A stretch of 64,000 nucleotides of DNA from Marinilabilia salmonicolor (lineage in GTDB: Bacteria > Bacteroidota > Bacteroidia > Bacteroidales > Marinilabiliaceae). The position numbers and the translations under genes were made by a program. The notes under the pieces were generated by a model. That model did not search any database, had not been told where the DNA came from, and was given only the letters and a program-made list of their open reading frames with translations. Numbering within the stretch: the first letter of the stretch is position 1; every line of letters starts with the position of its first letter. Shown piece by piece: positions 28,394-37,722 of the stretch. The stretch covers positions 124,001 through 188,000 of the forward strand of contig NZ_PVTS01000003.1 of the NCBI RefSeq assembly GCF_003003035.1. The letters are read 5' to 3'.

Positions 28394-29134
28394 ATGTCCA
28401 AACCACTGGTTTCCATACAAAACTTAACTGCCGGATACAACGGGACTCCCGTTTTAAAGAATGTAAACCTCGACATACACCCAAAAGATTTTTTAGGTGT
28501 AATTGGCCCGAACGGAGGCGGAAAAACAACACTATCCAAGGTTTTGCTGGGGATTCTCAACCCGTTCTCCGGCCAAGTATCTTTTCCGTCAGGTCGCCCC
28601 AATATCGGCTACCTCCCGCAGGTTTCGCAAATAGATCATTCATTCCCGGTAACCGTAAAAGAGGTGATTCTCTCAGGGATGGCCCGTCCAAAAACCTGGT
28701 GGAAGCCCCTGAAGAAGGAGCATAAGGAAAAAGCCGATTATCTGATAAACAAAACAGGGCTCTCAGGCCTGGGAAACCGCCCGGTAGGCCAACTATCCGG
28801 AGGACAGTTTCAAAGGGCTTTGCTGGCCAGAGCCATCATAAACGAACCTCAGCTGCTGGTATTGGACGAACCCGATACTTTTGTGGACAGAAGTTTCGAA
28901 GGAGAACTCTACACACTCCTGGAAGAACTGAACAAAACAATGGCGATATTCCTGATATCCCACGACATAGGAACCATATCCTCCTTGGTAAAAACCATCG
29001 CCTGCGTAAATGGCACACTGCATTATCATCCGTCTAATGTACTGACGGCAGATGTACTAAAAGTGTACAACTGTCCCATTGACCTGATAGCACATGGTCC
29101 GGTGCCACACAGAGTACTGAAAGATCACGAATAA
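28394..29134 (+). CDS. znuC: zinc ABC transporter ATPase
   Basis: A protein of 246 residues with Walker A GPNGGGKTT, signature LSGGQFQRALLARA, Walker B LLVLDEPDTFVD and switch His in ISHDIGTIS. It powers zinc import through the permease encoded next. It starts 10 bp after the znuA stop. Length and order match the usual cluster of manganese/zinc importers. Confidence 0.95.
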   Translation: MSKPLVSIQNLTAGYNGTPVLKNVNLDIHPKDFLGVIGPNGGGKTTLSKVLLGILNPFSGQVSFPSGRPNIGYLPQVSQIDHSFPVTVKEVILSGMARPKTWWKPLKKEHKEKADYLINKTGLSGLGNRPVGQLSGGQFQRALLARAIINEPQLLVLDEPDTFVDRSFEGELYTLLEELNKTMAIFLISHDIGTISSLVKTIACVNGTLHYHPSNVLTADVLKVYNCPIDLIAHGPVPHRVLKDHE

Positions 29135-29174
29135 CAAACACCATCTAACCAACATTGAGTCGCATAGAAAAAAA

Positions 29175-29996
29175 ATGACCATGCAAAATATAATCTCACT
29201 CTTCGAATATCAATTTTTCCAAAACGCACTGATGGCCGCTATTCTGACAAGTGCACTGGCAGCCCTTGTAGGCACTTATATCGTAAGCCGCAAGGTTGTT
29301 TTTATCAGCGGAGGCATCACGCACGCTTCTTTCGGAGGTATTGGCATGGCCTATTTCTTTGGTTTGAACCCGTTTCTGGGTGCGGTGGTCTTCGCCATAG
29401 GCGCATCTTTGGGGATTGAATGGATTTCTACAAAAGGAAAAATGAGAGAAGACAGTGCCATCGCCATTTTATGGTCTCTGGGAATGGCTCTGGGAATCAT
29501 ATTTGTTTTCTTAACCCCCGGCTATACACCCAACTTGATGAGTTTTCTCTTCGGAAGCATTCTGTCAGTAGGGAAGGCAGATATAGTGGTACTGGCGGTG
29601 GTTCTGGTTGTTACCTCACTGTTCTTCATCATTTTCTACCGACCGGTTGTTGATACAGCTTTCGATCCGGAATTTGCGAGAACCAGAGGCATTCCGGTAA
29701 CTTTTATCCGAAACAGCATGGCTATTCTGGTGGCCGTTGCCATTGTGTTATCCATTCGGGTAATGGGAATAATATTGGTACTAAGCATCTTTACCATTCC
29801 TCAAAACACGGCTCTTCTTTTTTATGGTAAATTTTCAGGTATCATAAAAGGATCGGTGCTTTTCGGTATCAGTGGCTCCATTCTGGGTTTAATCGCTGCA
29901 TCTGCCTTTGACATACCGGGGAGCGCTGCCATTATCTTCATGCTCACCCTTCAGTTTCTCATCTCTAAAGGGGTTGCTCTGATTCAAAAGAGATAA
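29175..29996 (+). CDS. znuB: zinc ABC transporter permease
   Basis: An integral membrane protein of 273 residues of the ABC-3 family, with about eight helices. SRKVVFISGGITHASFGGIG and SIRVMGIILVLSIFTIPQNTA are typical family blocks. It forms the inner-membrane channel for zinc with ZnuC and ZnuA. It is the last gene of the cluster, 40 bp after znuC; Met codons at 29175 and 29181 are both possible starts. Confidence 0.94.
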   Translation: MTMQNIISLFEYQFFQNALMAAILTSALAALVGTYIVSRKVVFISGGITHASFGGIGMAYFFGLNPFLGAVVFAIGASLGIEWISTKGKMREDSAIAILWSLGMALGIIFVFLTPGYTPNLMSFLFGSILSVGKADIVVLAVVLVVTSLFFIIFYRPVVDTAFDPEFARTRGIPVTFIRNSMAILVAVAIVLSIRVMGIILVLSIFTIPQNTALLFYGKFSGIIKGSVLFGISGSILGLIAASAFDIPGSAAIIFMLTLQFLISKGVALIQKR

Positions 29997-30051
29997 AAGA
30001 CCAATCAGGCCCCGGATAAGAAGGGGTGAAAATGGAATTACCTGTTACATT

Positions 30052-31170
30052 TTATTTCCCCGTTCTGTCTTTCCATCGTTCACGAATGAAGAGACTGCCA
30101 ACACCCGCAACCAGAATATAGGTAGGATATAAAAATGAGATGGCAAGAAACCGGAATAATCCGGAAGAGACAGCAAAGAACCCTTTGCCCTGATTTAAGA
30201 GTATTCGATCTATAATAATTTTTAGAGACAGAACACCTAACCATAAAAAAGCGATTCTTACATCAATCATGGCAAGAAATGGAAGAATTGCCAGCCAGCT
30301 GTTGGTCACCAAAATCATCAAAGCAACCAGTTTTGCACGGGTATCTGTATAGCCTTTACTTTTTCCACCCCACCGCATCCGCTGCAGCAGAAAAGATTTC
30401 CACCCGGGGGCAGGATAAGTTTTTACCATTGCCTGCGCCGATTTCAGATAGGTAATTTTAAACCCCTCAGCCTTAAAAGCATGAAGAAGAAACACATCAT
30501 CACCTGACAGATATTGTTCTCCGGGAATTTTCCGGGCTGTCTCCAGATAGGATTTCTTCTTAAAGGCAAGATTTGCCCCGCTTGAAATGACAGGAACACC
30601 GCAACCGGCAGCACCGGCAGTGACCATTTGCAGGGCCAGATAATCATTCTGCTGAAATGCCCCCCGAAAACCGTTTCCCCGTTCCATTCCAACCGGCATA
30701 ATAATCATGTCAGGATTTTGACTGATGTAAGTTTCGGAAATGGTTTGAAGCCAGTCCCGCCCAAAATGACAATCAGCATCCGTCGCCACAATTAACTCCC
30801 CGGTAGCCGCAGAAACCCCATGTCGGAGTGCCGCCTTCTTCCCGTGTCCCCGCGAGGACTCCAAGTGCAGCCAGGAATACTCATGCATCAGCTCAGATAA
30901 GCAGTCCATCCCCTTATCGGTGGAATGATCATTGACCATAACCACCTCGAGATGATGAAAAGAAAACCGTTGTCTCGCAATTCCTTCCACAAGTCTTACC
31001 AAATTCTTTTCTTCATTCCTAAAGGGTATGACCACCGAGATAAAGACGCTCCGTTTCGAACGATGCTTTGTATTAATCTCTGGAAGCTGATTCCAGCCTT
31101 TCAGGAAAAAAAGAATCAACAAAACATAACCGGTCAGGAGTATAAATGTAGAAGCTAAAATCCAGATCAT
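30052..31170 (-). CDS. membrane GT2 glycosyltransferase
   Basis: A protein of 372 residues with an N-terminal helix (about 3-23), a GT-A domain with VVIPFRNEEKNL, VNDHST, ATDADC (DxD) and SGDDVFLL, the QRMRWGG motif, and three to four C-terminal helices. It most resembles single-gene GT2 enzymes that build glycolipids or polymers at the inner membrane. It stands alone, and it is not closely similar to the synthase at 22538. The substrate is unknown. Confidence 0.88.
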   Translation of the reverse strand: MIWILASTFILLTGYVLLILFFLKGWNQLPEINTKHRSKRSVFISVVIPFRNEEKNLVRLVEGIARQRFSFHHLEVVMVNDHSTDKGMDCLSELMHEYSWLHLESSRGHGKKAALRHGVSAATGELIVATDADCHFGRDWLQTISETYISQNPDMIIMPVGMERGNGFRGAFQQNDYLALQMVTAGAAGCGVPVISSGANLAFKKKSYLETARKIPGEQYLSGDDVFLLHAFKAEGFKITYLKSAQAMVKTYPAPGWKSFLLQRMRWGGKSKGYTDTRAKLVALMILVTNSWLAILPFLAMIDVRIAFLWLGVLSLKIIIDRILLNQGKGFFAVSSGLFRFLAISFLYPTYILVAGVGSLFIRERWKDRTGK

Positions 31171-31263
31171 TTTGAAAAAGAAGCGGGTGGCTTTGTAAAA
31201 ACAACGACCACCCGCATTATTTTATAAAAAAATAGTATTGTGAAGAAAAACCTGTTTAGTGAA

Positions 31264-32364
31264 TCACTTTTTTGTAAGAATCCAGTTCTCCAACCTTTGC
31301 TCCTGCAGAACTTTTTCCTGAGCCTCTCTTGCTTTTAAAACCGACTCAAACGAAACAGCGCTTACAAGCACCATATTGTTGTGCGACAAAAGGGAAGCCT
31401 GCTCAAATCCATTTTCCTTAAGTCTCTTCACCAGCTTCTCTGCATTGGCCTCTTCCTTAAAGCTACCAACAATAATGTGATGCCTTGGGCCTTTGGTTTT
31501 CTCAGCCTCAGCCTTTTTCCGGGCTTCCTCTTCTTTGCGTAGTTGTTCCTCCTGGCGGGCTTTAACCATGGCAATGCTATCAGCTTTCCGTTGAGCAGCA
31601 TTAGTGTCCACCACTTCCTTTTTCACCACTTTGGTTTCTTTCTTTTTATCCTCTCCGGTCCAGAAAATAAGGTACAATACAAAAAGTACAATGGGAATCA
31701 GAATCAGCAATGCGATCAACCAGGGAGGCAAACCACTACGTTTTTCTTTATGCACAACGGTGGTTTTCCCACCTGAAGCACCACCGTCGGCTTGCTTTTT
31801 CTGCCCACCCGTTTTCTCAGGTTTTACCGGCTGCTTTTTATCAGTTGCCCCTTTTTTTTCATCCAGATTCAGCAACTTACCATCACTTTTGACTTCTCCG
31901 CTCTTCTTATCTTTGGGAGTCTCTTCTTTAATTGTTTTTTCATCAACTGGCTCTTCAGGGGCATTACTGTCGATATCCAGCAACTGGGAATCCGGGCCCC
32001 CTTCTTTTAAATTTTTCTCCGTCTTCTCTTCAGGTAAAAGTTCTGCCAGGTGGGGATCCTGAGTGAATCGGAGAATCCCGTTTTGATCTTTGGTGAATGT
32101 ACCAAGTTTATCGATGGTGTATTCTCCCTGTTCATCCAATTCCTTCTTAATCTTATCAACAAAATCAGAAACCATATCTGTGGCCTCTGTTGTTTCAATT
32201 CCTTTTTTGGTACTGACATGATTGATCAACAACCCGTCGTTAAAGCTCAGGAAATTATTGAATAACACAGTGGTACCACTATCTCGAGAGACGATAAAAG
32301 CACCGAAATTAGGTACAATGACCCGGTTATTACTTTTTATTAATTCAAGTAAATATTGTTCCAT
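31264..32364 (-). CDS. HU-like (CCDC81-type) and SPOR domain cell-envelope protein
   Basis: A protein of 366 residues. The N terminus (about 1-105) has two HU-like domains of the CCDC81 bacterial type (NRVIVPNFGAFIVSRDSG, KLGTFTKDQNG). Then comes a charged low-complexity linker rich in Lys/Glu (about 110-215), a single membrane helix (about 217-240, IALLILIPIVLFVLYLIFW), a coiled coil and a C-terminal SPOR domain (about 295-366, HHIIVGSFKEEANAEKLV). SPOR domains bind denuded peptidoglycan at division sites, so a role linking division and the nucleoid is an inference. The architecture is common in Bacteroidota. Confidence 0.88.
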   Translation of the reverse strand: MEQYLLELIKSNNRVIVPNFGAFIVSRDSGTTVLFNNFLSFNDGLLINHVSTKKGIETTEATDMVSDFVDKIKKELDEQGEYTIDKLGTFTKDQNGILRFTQDPHLAELLPEEKTEKNLKEGGPDSQLLDIDSNAPEEPVDEKTIKEETPKDKKSGEVKSDGKLLNLDEKKGATDKKQPVKPEKTGGQKKQADGGASGGKTTVVHKEKRSGLPPWLIALLILIPIVLFVLYLIFWTGEDKKKETKVVKKEVVDTNAAQRKADSIAMVKARQEEQLRKEEEARKKAEAEKTKGPRHHIIVGSFKEEANAEKLVKRLKENGFEQASLLSHNNMVLVSAVSFESVLKAREAQEKVLQEQRLENWILTKK

Positions 32365-32914
32365 ACCCCACTAATGGTTTTAAATACAATGATTTTCAGA
32401 AAATAAATATAGCGAGTTTTATACAAAAATAAAACTCTTTAATATTTTATGACCTGTAGCAAAGTTTTTTATTCGTGATAAATTACAAAGATGCATAGAT
32501 AAAATCATATCCGGGATTAGTGAAGCTTTCGCCCATTCAGGGCTCTGTCCTACACCACTACTAAATCCGTAGGGAGGATACCATACACCATACACCTTTA
32601 CAAAACTATTTTTTATGGAGGGTTGGTATTAATGAAGAAATAAATGCATCTCATACTACCAGTGCTTGTATAACCTTTTGAGAGATCAAAAATATGTCCA
32701 TTCTGAAACTATTCTATAACAGAACGGCCTGAGAGCACCAGCCTGGGGCAACGCCCCGGTGAAAATGTAACAACTCCCCCTCTCATTATTGGTCATGTCG
32801 CGAACAATAATGAAATAACAGGTTCTTTTGGTCTGACCCGATAATCATTTGTAACTTTGTGGCAGGTTCGGAGTAATAACATCCGGGAAAGCAAAAGAAA
32901 TTGTTACTGGGGCA
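32365..32914. other. gene-free stretch with two hairpins and a promoter
   Basis: Holds a GC-rich hairpin GGGGC-AAC-GCCCC (32745-32757) of REP type and a 9-bp perfect hairpin TCATTATTG/CAATAATGA (32783-32791 with 32805-32813), then the ribF promoter. I looked for an FMN riboswitch because ribF follows; the conserved FMN-aptamer blocks are absent. Confidence 0.55.
32827..32859 (+). promoter_or_regulatory. promoter of ribF
   Basis: TTTG (32827-32830), 21 bp, then TAACTTTG (32852-32859): a good match to the Bacteroidota TTTG / TAnnTTTG promoter, about 55 bp upstream of the start codon. Confidence 0.75.
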
Positions 32915-33868
32915 ATGGTTAAAATCAAGTCAGATATAGAAGGTTTTCAGGCAACACGACCTGTATTGACCATGGGAATGTTTGATGGTGTTCACAAAGG
33001 ACACCTGGCGCTTTTAACATCAGTAATTGAAAAAGCCAGACAGATCAATGGAGAATCTGTGGTACTTACATTCTGGCCACACCCCAGAATTGTTCTGAGT
33101 CAGGAACCGGAAAAGCTTCGACTATTGACAACCCTGGAAGAAAAAACCCGCTTATTGAGTGAAGCAGGTATCGACCACATCATCATTTTACCTTTCACAA
33201 AAGAATTCTCGTCCCTGACGGCACAGGAATTTATCCAACAACACCTGGTGGACAAAATCGGTATCAGCCATTTAGTTGCAGGATACAACCATCGTTTTGG
33301 TCATGGCGGGATTTCCCGGTCGGGGTTGGAAAAGCTGGCACAAGAACACCATTTTGGACTGGGCTTCTATGGCCCGGTGGTCATCGACGGCGTAAAACCC
33401 AGCTCCACAACCATTCGTCGCCATATTAGTGATGGAGATGTTTGGGAAGCCTCACGCTTTCTGGGACGGTATTATTCTATAAAAGGACGAATCGTAGGAG
33501 GGAAACGGCTGGGACGACAACTTGGATACCCCACTGCCAACATCCGGATGGATGACTCCATCAAACTAATACCGCACGACGGAGTGTATGCCTGTAAGGT
33601 ACACCTGCTGGGAAAAAGTTACGGAGGAATGCTCAATATTGGAGGCAGACCAACGATTGACGGAGAAAACAGTGAAAAATCTCTGGAAGTACATATTTTT
33701 AATTTTAACAGAGAAGTGTATGCCGAAGAGATTCGCGTGGAATTTGTTGCACGCACCCGGCCGGAGATAAAGTTTTCAAATATTGATGGACTGAAAGAGC
33801 GATTGCGACAGGACGAAGTGGAAGTAAAGTCCATTCTCCTGGAAAAAGGAGTCCTTCCGCCCAGGTAA
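32915..33868 (+). CDS. ribF: bifunctional riboflavin kinase / FAD synthetase
   Basis: A protein of 317 residues. The N-terminal FAD synthetase domain (about 1-180) has the nucleotidyltransferase GMFDGVHKGHLAL motif, YNHRFGHG and SSTTIRRHI; the C-terminal riboflavin kinase domain (about 185-310) has GRQLGYPTANI and DGVYACKV. It converts riboflavin to FMN and FAD in the cytoplasm. It is a single gene with its own promoter and no riboswitch. Confidence 0.96.
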   Translation: MVKIKSDIEGFQATRPVLTMGMFDGVHKGHLALLTSVIEKARQINGESVVLTFWPHPRIVLSQEPEKLRLLTTLEEKTRLLSEAGIDHIIILPFTKEFSSLTAQEFIQQHLVDKIGISHLVAGYNHRFGHGGISRSGLEKLAQEHHFGLGFYGPVVIDGVKPSSTTIRRHISDGDVWEASRFLGRYYSIKGRIVGGKRLGRQLGYPTANIRMDDSIKLIPHDGVYACKVHLLGKSYGGMLNIGGRPTIDGENSEKSLEVHIFNFNREVYAEEIRVEFVARTRPEIKFSNIDGLKERLRQDEVEVKSILLEKGVLPPR

Positions 33869-34072
33869 ATCATTTTTAAAGCCTGCTTCTCCAATTTGAC
33901 AGCATGACCCGTTACTCATTTCAAATACTTTCACAATCAAGACCTTATTAGATGTCAGATCTATTTTGTAACTTTGCATCCTGATTTTGAAAAATCTATT
34001 ATAACAACCTGCTCAAAAGGCGGGAATCACCGTAAGGAAAAAACACATCACAACAACAGATACTTAAATCAT

Positions 34073-35473
34073 ATGGATTACAAAATTAAAGACATATCTC
34101 TGGCTGAATATGGCCGGAAAGAAATTGAAATCGCAGAGAAGGAGATGCCCGGGTTGATGGCATTGCGTGAGAAATTTGCAGAAGAAGCACCTCTGCGCGG
34201 AGCAAAAATCATGGGATCGTTACACATGACCGTGCAAACTGCGGTATTGATTGAAACCCTGACAGCACTTGGCGCTGATGTTCGTTGGGCCAGCTGCAAC
34301 ATTTATTCCACTCAGGATCATGCTGCAGCAGCAATTGCTAAGTCGGGAGTACCGGTTTTTGCCTGGAAAGGTGAAACCCTCGAAGAGTACTGGTGGTGTA
34401 CCGAACAGGCATTAAATTTTGGCGACGGACAAGGTCCCGATTTGATTGTGGACGATGGAGGTGATGCCACCATGATGATACACAAAGGAGTGGAAGCAGA
34501 GAAAAACCCTGCCATCCTGGAAAAAGATTACAGTGGCGAGGGCGAAGACTTCCGCGAGTTGATGGCACTTCTCAAGCGTCTGCACACCAGCAAAAGCGAC
34601 CGCTGGCAAAAAGTAGCCAAAGGGCTGAAAGGGGTAAGTGAAGAAACCACCACAGGGGTACACAGATTGTACCAGATGATGGAACGCAAAGAGTTGTTAT
34701 TCCCCGCCATCAATGTGAATGACTCGGTAACCAAATCAAAATTCGACAACCTTTACGGATGCCGCGAAAGTCTGGCCGACGGAATCAAACGTGCCACCGA
34801 TGTAATGGTAGCCGGAAAAACAGTTCTGGTATGTGGATTCGGTGATGTAGGCAAAGGCTGTGCCCAGAGCATGCGTGGATTTGGTGCCCGTGTGTTGATT
34901 ACTGAAATCGACCCCATTTGTGCCCTTCAGGCAGCTATGGAAGGATATGAAGTCACCACAGTGGAAGAGGCGGTAAAAGAATCCGATATTTTCATCACTG
35001 CAACCGGAAACCGCGACATTATCACCGTGGAACACATGGGCCAGATGAAAGATATGGCGATTGTTTGTAATATTGGCCACTTCGACAATGAGATTCAGGT
35101 GGAGAAACTGGAAAATCTTCCGGGAATTGAAGAGACGAATATCAAACCACAGGTAGATAAATTTACTTTCAGTGACGGACACAGCATTGTTCTTCTTTCC
35201 CGTGGTCGTCTGGTGAACCTGGGAAATGCCACCGGGCACCCAAGTTTCGTAATGAGTAACTCATTCACCAACCAGACACTGGCTCAGCTGGATCTGTGGA
35301 AAAACAATTATGAAATTGGTGTTTATACGCTTTCCAAGAAACTGGACGAGGAAGTAGCTCGTTTACACCTCGGCAAACTGGGTGTTAAACTTACCGAGTT
35401 GACACCCGAGCAGGCCGATTATATCGGGGTAACCCCGGAAGGTCCTTACAAGCCGGAGCATTACAGGTATTAG
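34073..35473 (+). CDS. ahcY: adenosylhomocysteinase
   Basis: A protein of 466 residues. [32 protein letters not shown], the NAD-binding [15 protein letters not shown] and the C-terminal PYKPEHYRY are diagnostic. It splits S-adenosylhomocysteine into adenosine and homocysteine and so keeps methylation running. The frame is open from 33974, but the Met at 34073 gives the family's N terminus. A TAACTTTG box at 33969-33976 is a likely -7 element, with no clear -33 partner. No known SAM or SAH riboswitch was recognised in the leader. Confidence 0.97.
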   Translation: MDYKIKDISLAEYGRKEIEIAEKEMPGLMALREKFAEEAPLRGAKIMGSLHMTVQTAVLIETLTALGADVRWASCNIYSTQDHAAAAIAKSGVPVFAWKGETLEEYWWCTEQALNFGDGQGPDLIVDDGGDATMMIHKGVEAEKNPAILEKDYSGEGEDFRELMALLKRLHTSKSDRWQKVAKGLKGVSEETTTGVHRLYQMMERKELLFPAINVNDSVTKSKFDNLYGCRESLADGIKRATDVMVAGKTVLVCGFGDVGKGCAQSMRGFGARVLITEIDPICALQAAMEGYEVTTVEEAVKESDIFITATGNRDIITVEHMGQMKDMAIVCNIGHFDNEIQVEKLENLPGIEETNIKPQVDKFTFSDGHSIVLLSRGRLVNLGNATGHPSFVMSNSFTNQTLAQLDLWKNNYEIGVYTLSKKLDEEVARLHLGKLGVKLTELTPEQADYIGVTPEGPYKPEHYRY

Positions 35474-35500
35474 AATCAAATTCTACCATTAAATAGTTTT

Positions 35501-35725
35501 TGTCCTTAAAGTACCACTTGCGTCCCCAAAAGATCGGGGCAGACTGGTACGCTTGCCGCCAAAGTACTCATCCCGATTGTGCTTTTTTTAAGGTTTTTTG
35601 AACAAAAAACCTTAAAAAAGCTACTTCAGGACTCCGTCTTTGGTGGCTTTGCAAGCCTGACAATTGGTGCTTTCTGAACGGACACAGCTCTAATTACCAT
35701 TTTTCCCGACTTTATTGACGAACCC
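35501..35725 (+). repeat. degenerate intergenic repeat R3, copy A
   Basis: Contains GTACCACTTGCGTCCCC, CGCTTGCCGCCAAAGTACTC and ACAGCTCTAATTACCATTTT, modules that recur in altered form at 40781-40903 and 43965-44118 and, inverted, at 39233-39487. In its middle a long AT-rich hairpin (35581-35621) has arms of 19-20 bp around a 2-nt loop with one bulge. Confidence 0.7.
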
Positions 35726-35737
35726 TAAATACAAAGA

Positions 35738-35878
35738 GGCTGTCCAAAAAGTAAGGTTTTGATATCATTCTGAGTGCCTACCTCAATTAAATTTTGGAAG
35801 GTAACAATCTGATATGCTCAATATTAAAACTCGATGAAAGGTTATTTGTTGAGCTGCTATATACCTTTTTGGACAACC
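35738..35878. mobile_element. small inverted-repeat element (MITE-like)
   Basis: GGCTGTCCAAAAA (35738-35750) and its near-perfect complement TTTTTGGACAACC (35866-35878), one mismatch in 13 bp, bound a 141-bp sequence with no gene. Ends of the form GGCTGTCCAAAAAG are typical of several IS families, so this looks like a non-autonomous or eroded element. Target duplication is not clear. Confidence 0.6.
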
Positions 35879-35912
35879 CCGTTTTTTTGCTTCCGTATTA
35901 CAAAAGTAAAAT

Positions 35913-36383
35913 TTAGTACCCGGACGATACCACAAGCATATTGTTGGCACTGACACCTGTTTCATATACATGCAGATTCCGTGAGGAAGGGCCTTCAATA
36001 ACTTCCCCGTAAGGAGATGCTAACAGGAATTGAGATCCGCAACATGAACAGACAGCAATAGAAGGATCCTCGTCCACATTTACAGTCAAACTACAACCCG
36101 TACTTTTTTCATGAGGACACATCAAATCGAAAGCATAATAGGTTCCACCTGAATTGTAAACCACAATGCCATTAACCCCTACAAGATCATTCATCATATC
36201 GCGCCGGGCAGTAAATACACTTTTTGAATATTCAGCATAACTCAGATCAAAATATCCGACAAAGCTGCGCCTCGGAAAATCATCGCGCACGGCATCACTG
36301 CATGAAAAGAATGTCAGAAAAAAGGCAAAAACAATTGCCACTCTGATAAACCTACCCTTAAATTGAAGAAACATTGCACTCAT
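35913..36383 (-). CDS. Rieske-like [2Fe-2S] lipoprotein with altered ligand
   Basis: A protein of 156 residues with lipobox FFSC (Cys28) and a C-terminal Rieske-type domain. Box I is CPHEKSTGC (Cys89, His91). Box II is CSCCGSQF, in which Cys115 takes the place of the usual His (CPCHGS), so the likely ligands are three Cys and one His. It would be an envelope electron carrier or structural cluster protein; no redox partner gene lies beside it. I recall similar CxxC box II proteins in other Bacteroidota, so the change is probably functional rather than decay. Confidence 0.8.
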   Translation of the reverse strand: MSAMFLQFKGRFIRVAIVFAFFLTFFSCSDAVRDDFPRRSFVGYFDLSYAEYSKSVFTARRDMMNDLVGVNGIVVYNSGGTYYAFDLMCPHEKSTGCSLTVNVDEDPSIAVCSCCGSQFLLASPYGEVIEGPSSRNLHVYETGVSANNMLVVSSGY

Positions 36384-36487
36384 ACAAAAAAGAACATCAG
36401 CGGTATAAAATTTGAGAACTTTCTTTGGTTAAGTCAAAAGTTGGGGCTAATTTAGGACTTTAATTTCAAACAATAAGCTTTCATTAA

Positions 36488-36970
36488 ATGGATGGCATCG
36501 GTGAGATAATATACATCATCATCATGGTGGTGATATTCATCTTTTCGGCTTTAAAGAGGAAAAAGCCTGAAAGGAATGATATGCCTGTGCCCGAAGATCA
36601 GGAATCAAGAAGCCCATTTGATGAAGTATTCAGTCCTTTCAAAGAAATTTTTGAAGACGAAGAACCCATTCCGCAAGAGCGTCCTCAAAAACAGCAATCT
36701 GAAGAAGAACCGGCTGCCGTGGATAAGGCGAGAAAAAGTCTGAAAGGTGCACCATTTGTAAAAGAAGACTACGTATTTACAGCAAATGCATCACCCACAG
36801 ACTCCCGACGACAAAGAAAGAATCAGTCGCCGGGAAGACAGGAAAACCTTAAATCAGAAGAATCAGGATCTTTAGGAGTAAAAAAAGAAGTTCATAACAA
36901 CTTAAACGACTGGTTCGACTTAAAAGAGGCAGTCATCTATTCTGAAATTCTCAAAAGACCCGATTATTAG
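36488..36970 (+). CDS. single-pass membrane protein with acidic disordered tail
   Basis: A protein of 160 residues. One N-terminal helix (about 4-22, IIYIIIMVVIFIFSAL) is followed by basic residues and a charged, Pro/Glu/Gln-rich tail that looks disordered, ending in the compact block FDLKEAVIYSEILKRPDY. That C-terminal block is familiar from small uncharacterised Bacteroidota proteins, but I know no function. Composition and the clean start support that it is real. Confidence 0.7.
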   Translation: MDGIGEIIYIIIMVVIFIFSALKRKKPERNDMPVPEDQESRSPFDEVFSPFKEIFEDEEPIPQERPQKQQSEEEPAAVDKARKSLKGAPFVKEDYVFTANASPTDSRRQRKNQSPGRQENLKSEESGSLGVKKEVHNNLNDWFDLKEAVIYSEILKRPDY

Positions 36971-37025
36971 GAACTTCCACCCCATCATTGTCCGGACTTA
37001 ATTTTTTTATACCAACAACATTTGC

Positions 37026-37073
37026 TAAATTTGTAGCAAAGAGTCCCGGACTATAATATAGTCTCAGGGATTC
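37026..37073 (+). terminator. hairpin between a TAAATTTG box and greA
   Basis: GAGTCCC...ACTAT-AAT-ATAGT...GGGATTC (37041-37073) folds into a hairpin followed by TTTTCTTTTTAT, so it may end the upstream gene. A TAAATTTG box (37026-37033) lies immediately before it, which leaves open a short attenuated transcript in front of greA. Confidence 0.5.
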
Positions 37074-37203
37074 TTTTCTTTTTATATACCCACGATAAAT
37101 TAGTAAACAGGTTTTAGATCATAGTAATTAGATAATCTGACAAGATTGATTATCTGAAAGCAAATAACAATAAATAATTTCAAATAAATAGGAGGATTAA
37201 ACA

Positions 37204-37677
37204 ATGTCTAATGTAAGTTACATAACCCAGGCAGGGTTAAAAAAGCTTCGTGAAGAGTTGGTTCAGCTGGAATCGGTTGAACGCCCTAACATCTCTAAGC
37301 AAATTGCCGAAGCCCGCGACAAGGGCGACCTTTCAGAAAATGCAGAATATGATGCAGCCAAGGAAGCCCAGGGGCTTTTGGAAATGCGCATTGCCAAACT
37401 GAAGGAGACCATTGCCAGCAGCCGCATCATTGATGAGTCGAAGATTGACACCTCAAAGGTTCAGATGTTGAACAAGGTAAAAATCAAGAACCTCAAAAAT
37501 AACGCAGTTATGACCTACACCCTGGTTTCAGAATCAGAAGCCGACCTGAAGGCCGGAAAAATTTCTGTTTCCACGCCAATCGCACAGGGATTGATGGGGA
37601 AAAAAGTAGGCGACAAAGTGGAGATTAAAGTACCATCAGGTGTAATGCCTTTTGAAATCGTTGATATTTCTTTGTAA
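37204..37677 (+). CDS. greA: transcription elongation factor GreA
   Basis: A protein of 157 residues with the N-terminal coiled coil (about 1-75, including DKGDLSENAEYDAAKEAQ, which bears the acidic tip residues) and a C-terminal FKBP-like domain (STPIAQGLMGKKVGDKVEI). It rescues backtracked RNA polymerase by stimulating transcript cleavage. The start is preceded by AGGAGG (37190-37195), an unusually strong Shine-Dalgarno sequence for this phylum. The HIT gene follows 45 bp later. Confidence 0.97.
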   Translation: MSNVSYITQAGLKKLREELVQLESVERPNISKQIAEARDKGDLSENAEYDAAKEAQGLLEMRIAKLKETIASSRIIDESKIDTSKVQMLNKVKIKNLKNNAVMTYTLVSESEADLKAGKISVSTPIAQGLMGKKVGDKVEIKVPSGVMPFEIVDISL

Positions 37678-37722
37678 TTTCACAAAAACAAAGAAATCAT
37701 TTCTCATAAATTTCATTGAGCT

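Noticed and set aside
32365-32914. possible FMN riboswitch before ribF
   Set aside because: The conserved aptamer blocks are absent; only unrelated hairpins are present.
33869-34072. possible SAM or SAH riboswitch before ahcY
   Set aside because: No known aptamer core or convincing set of helices was found in the leader.
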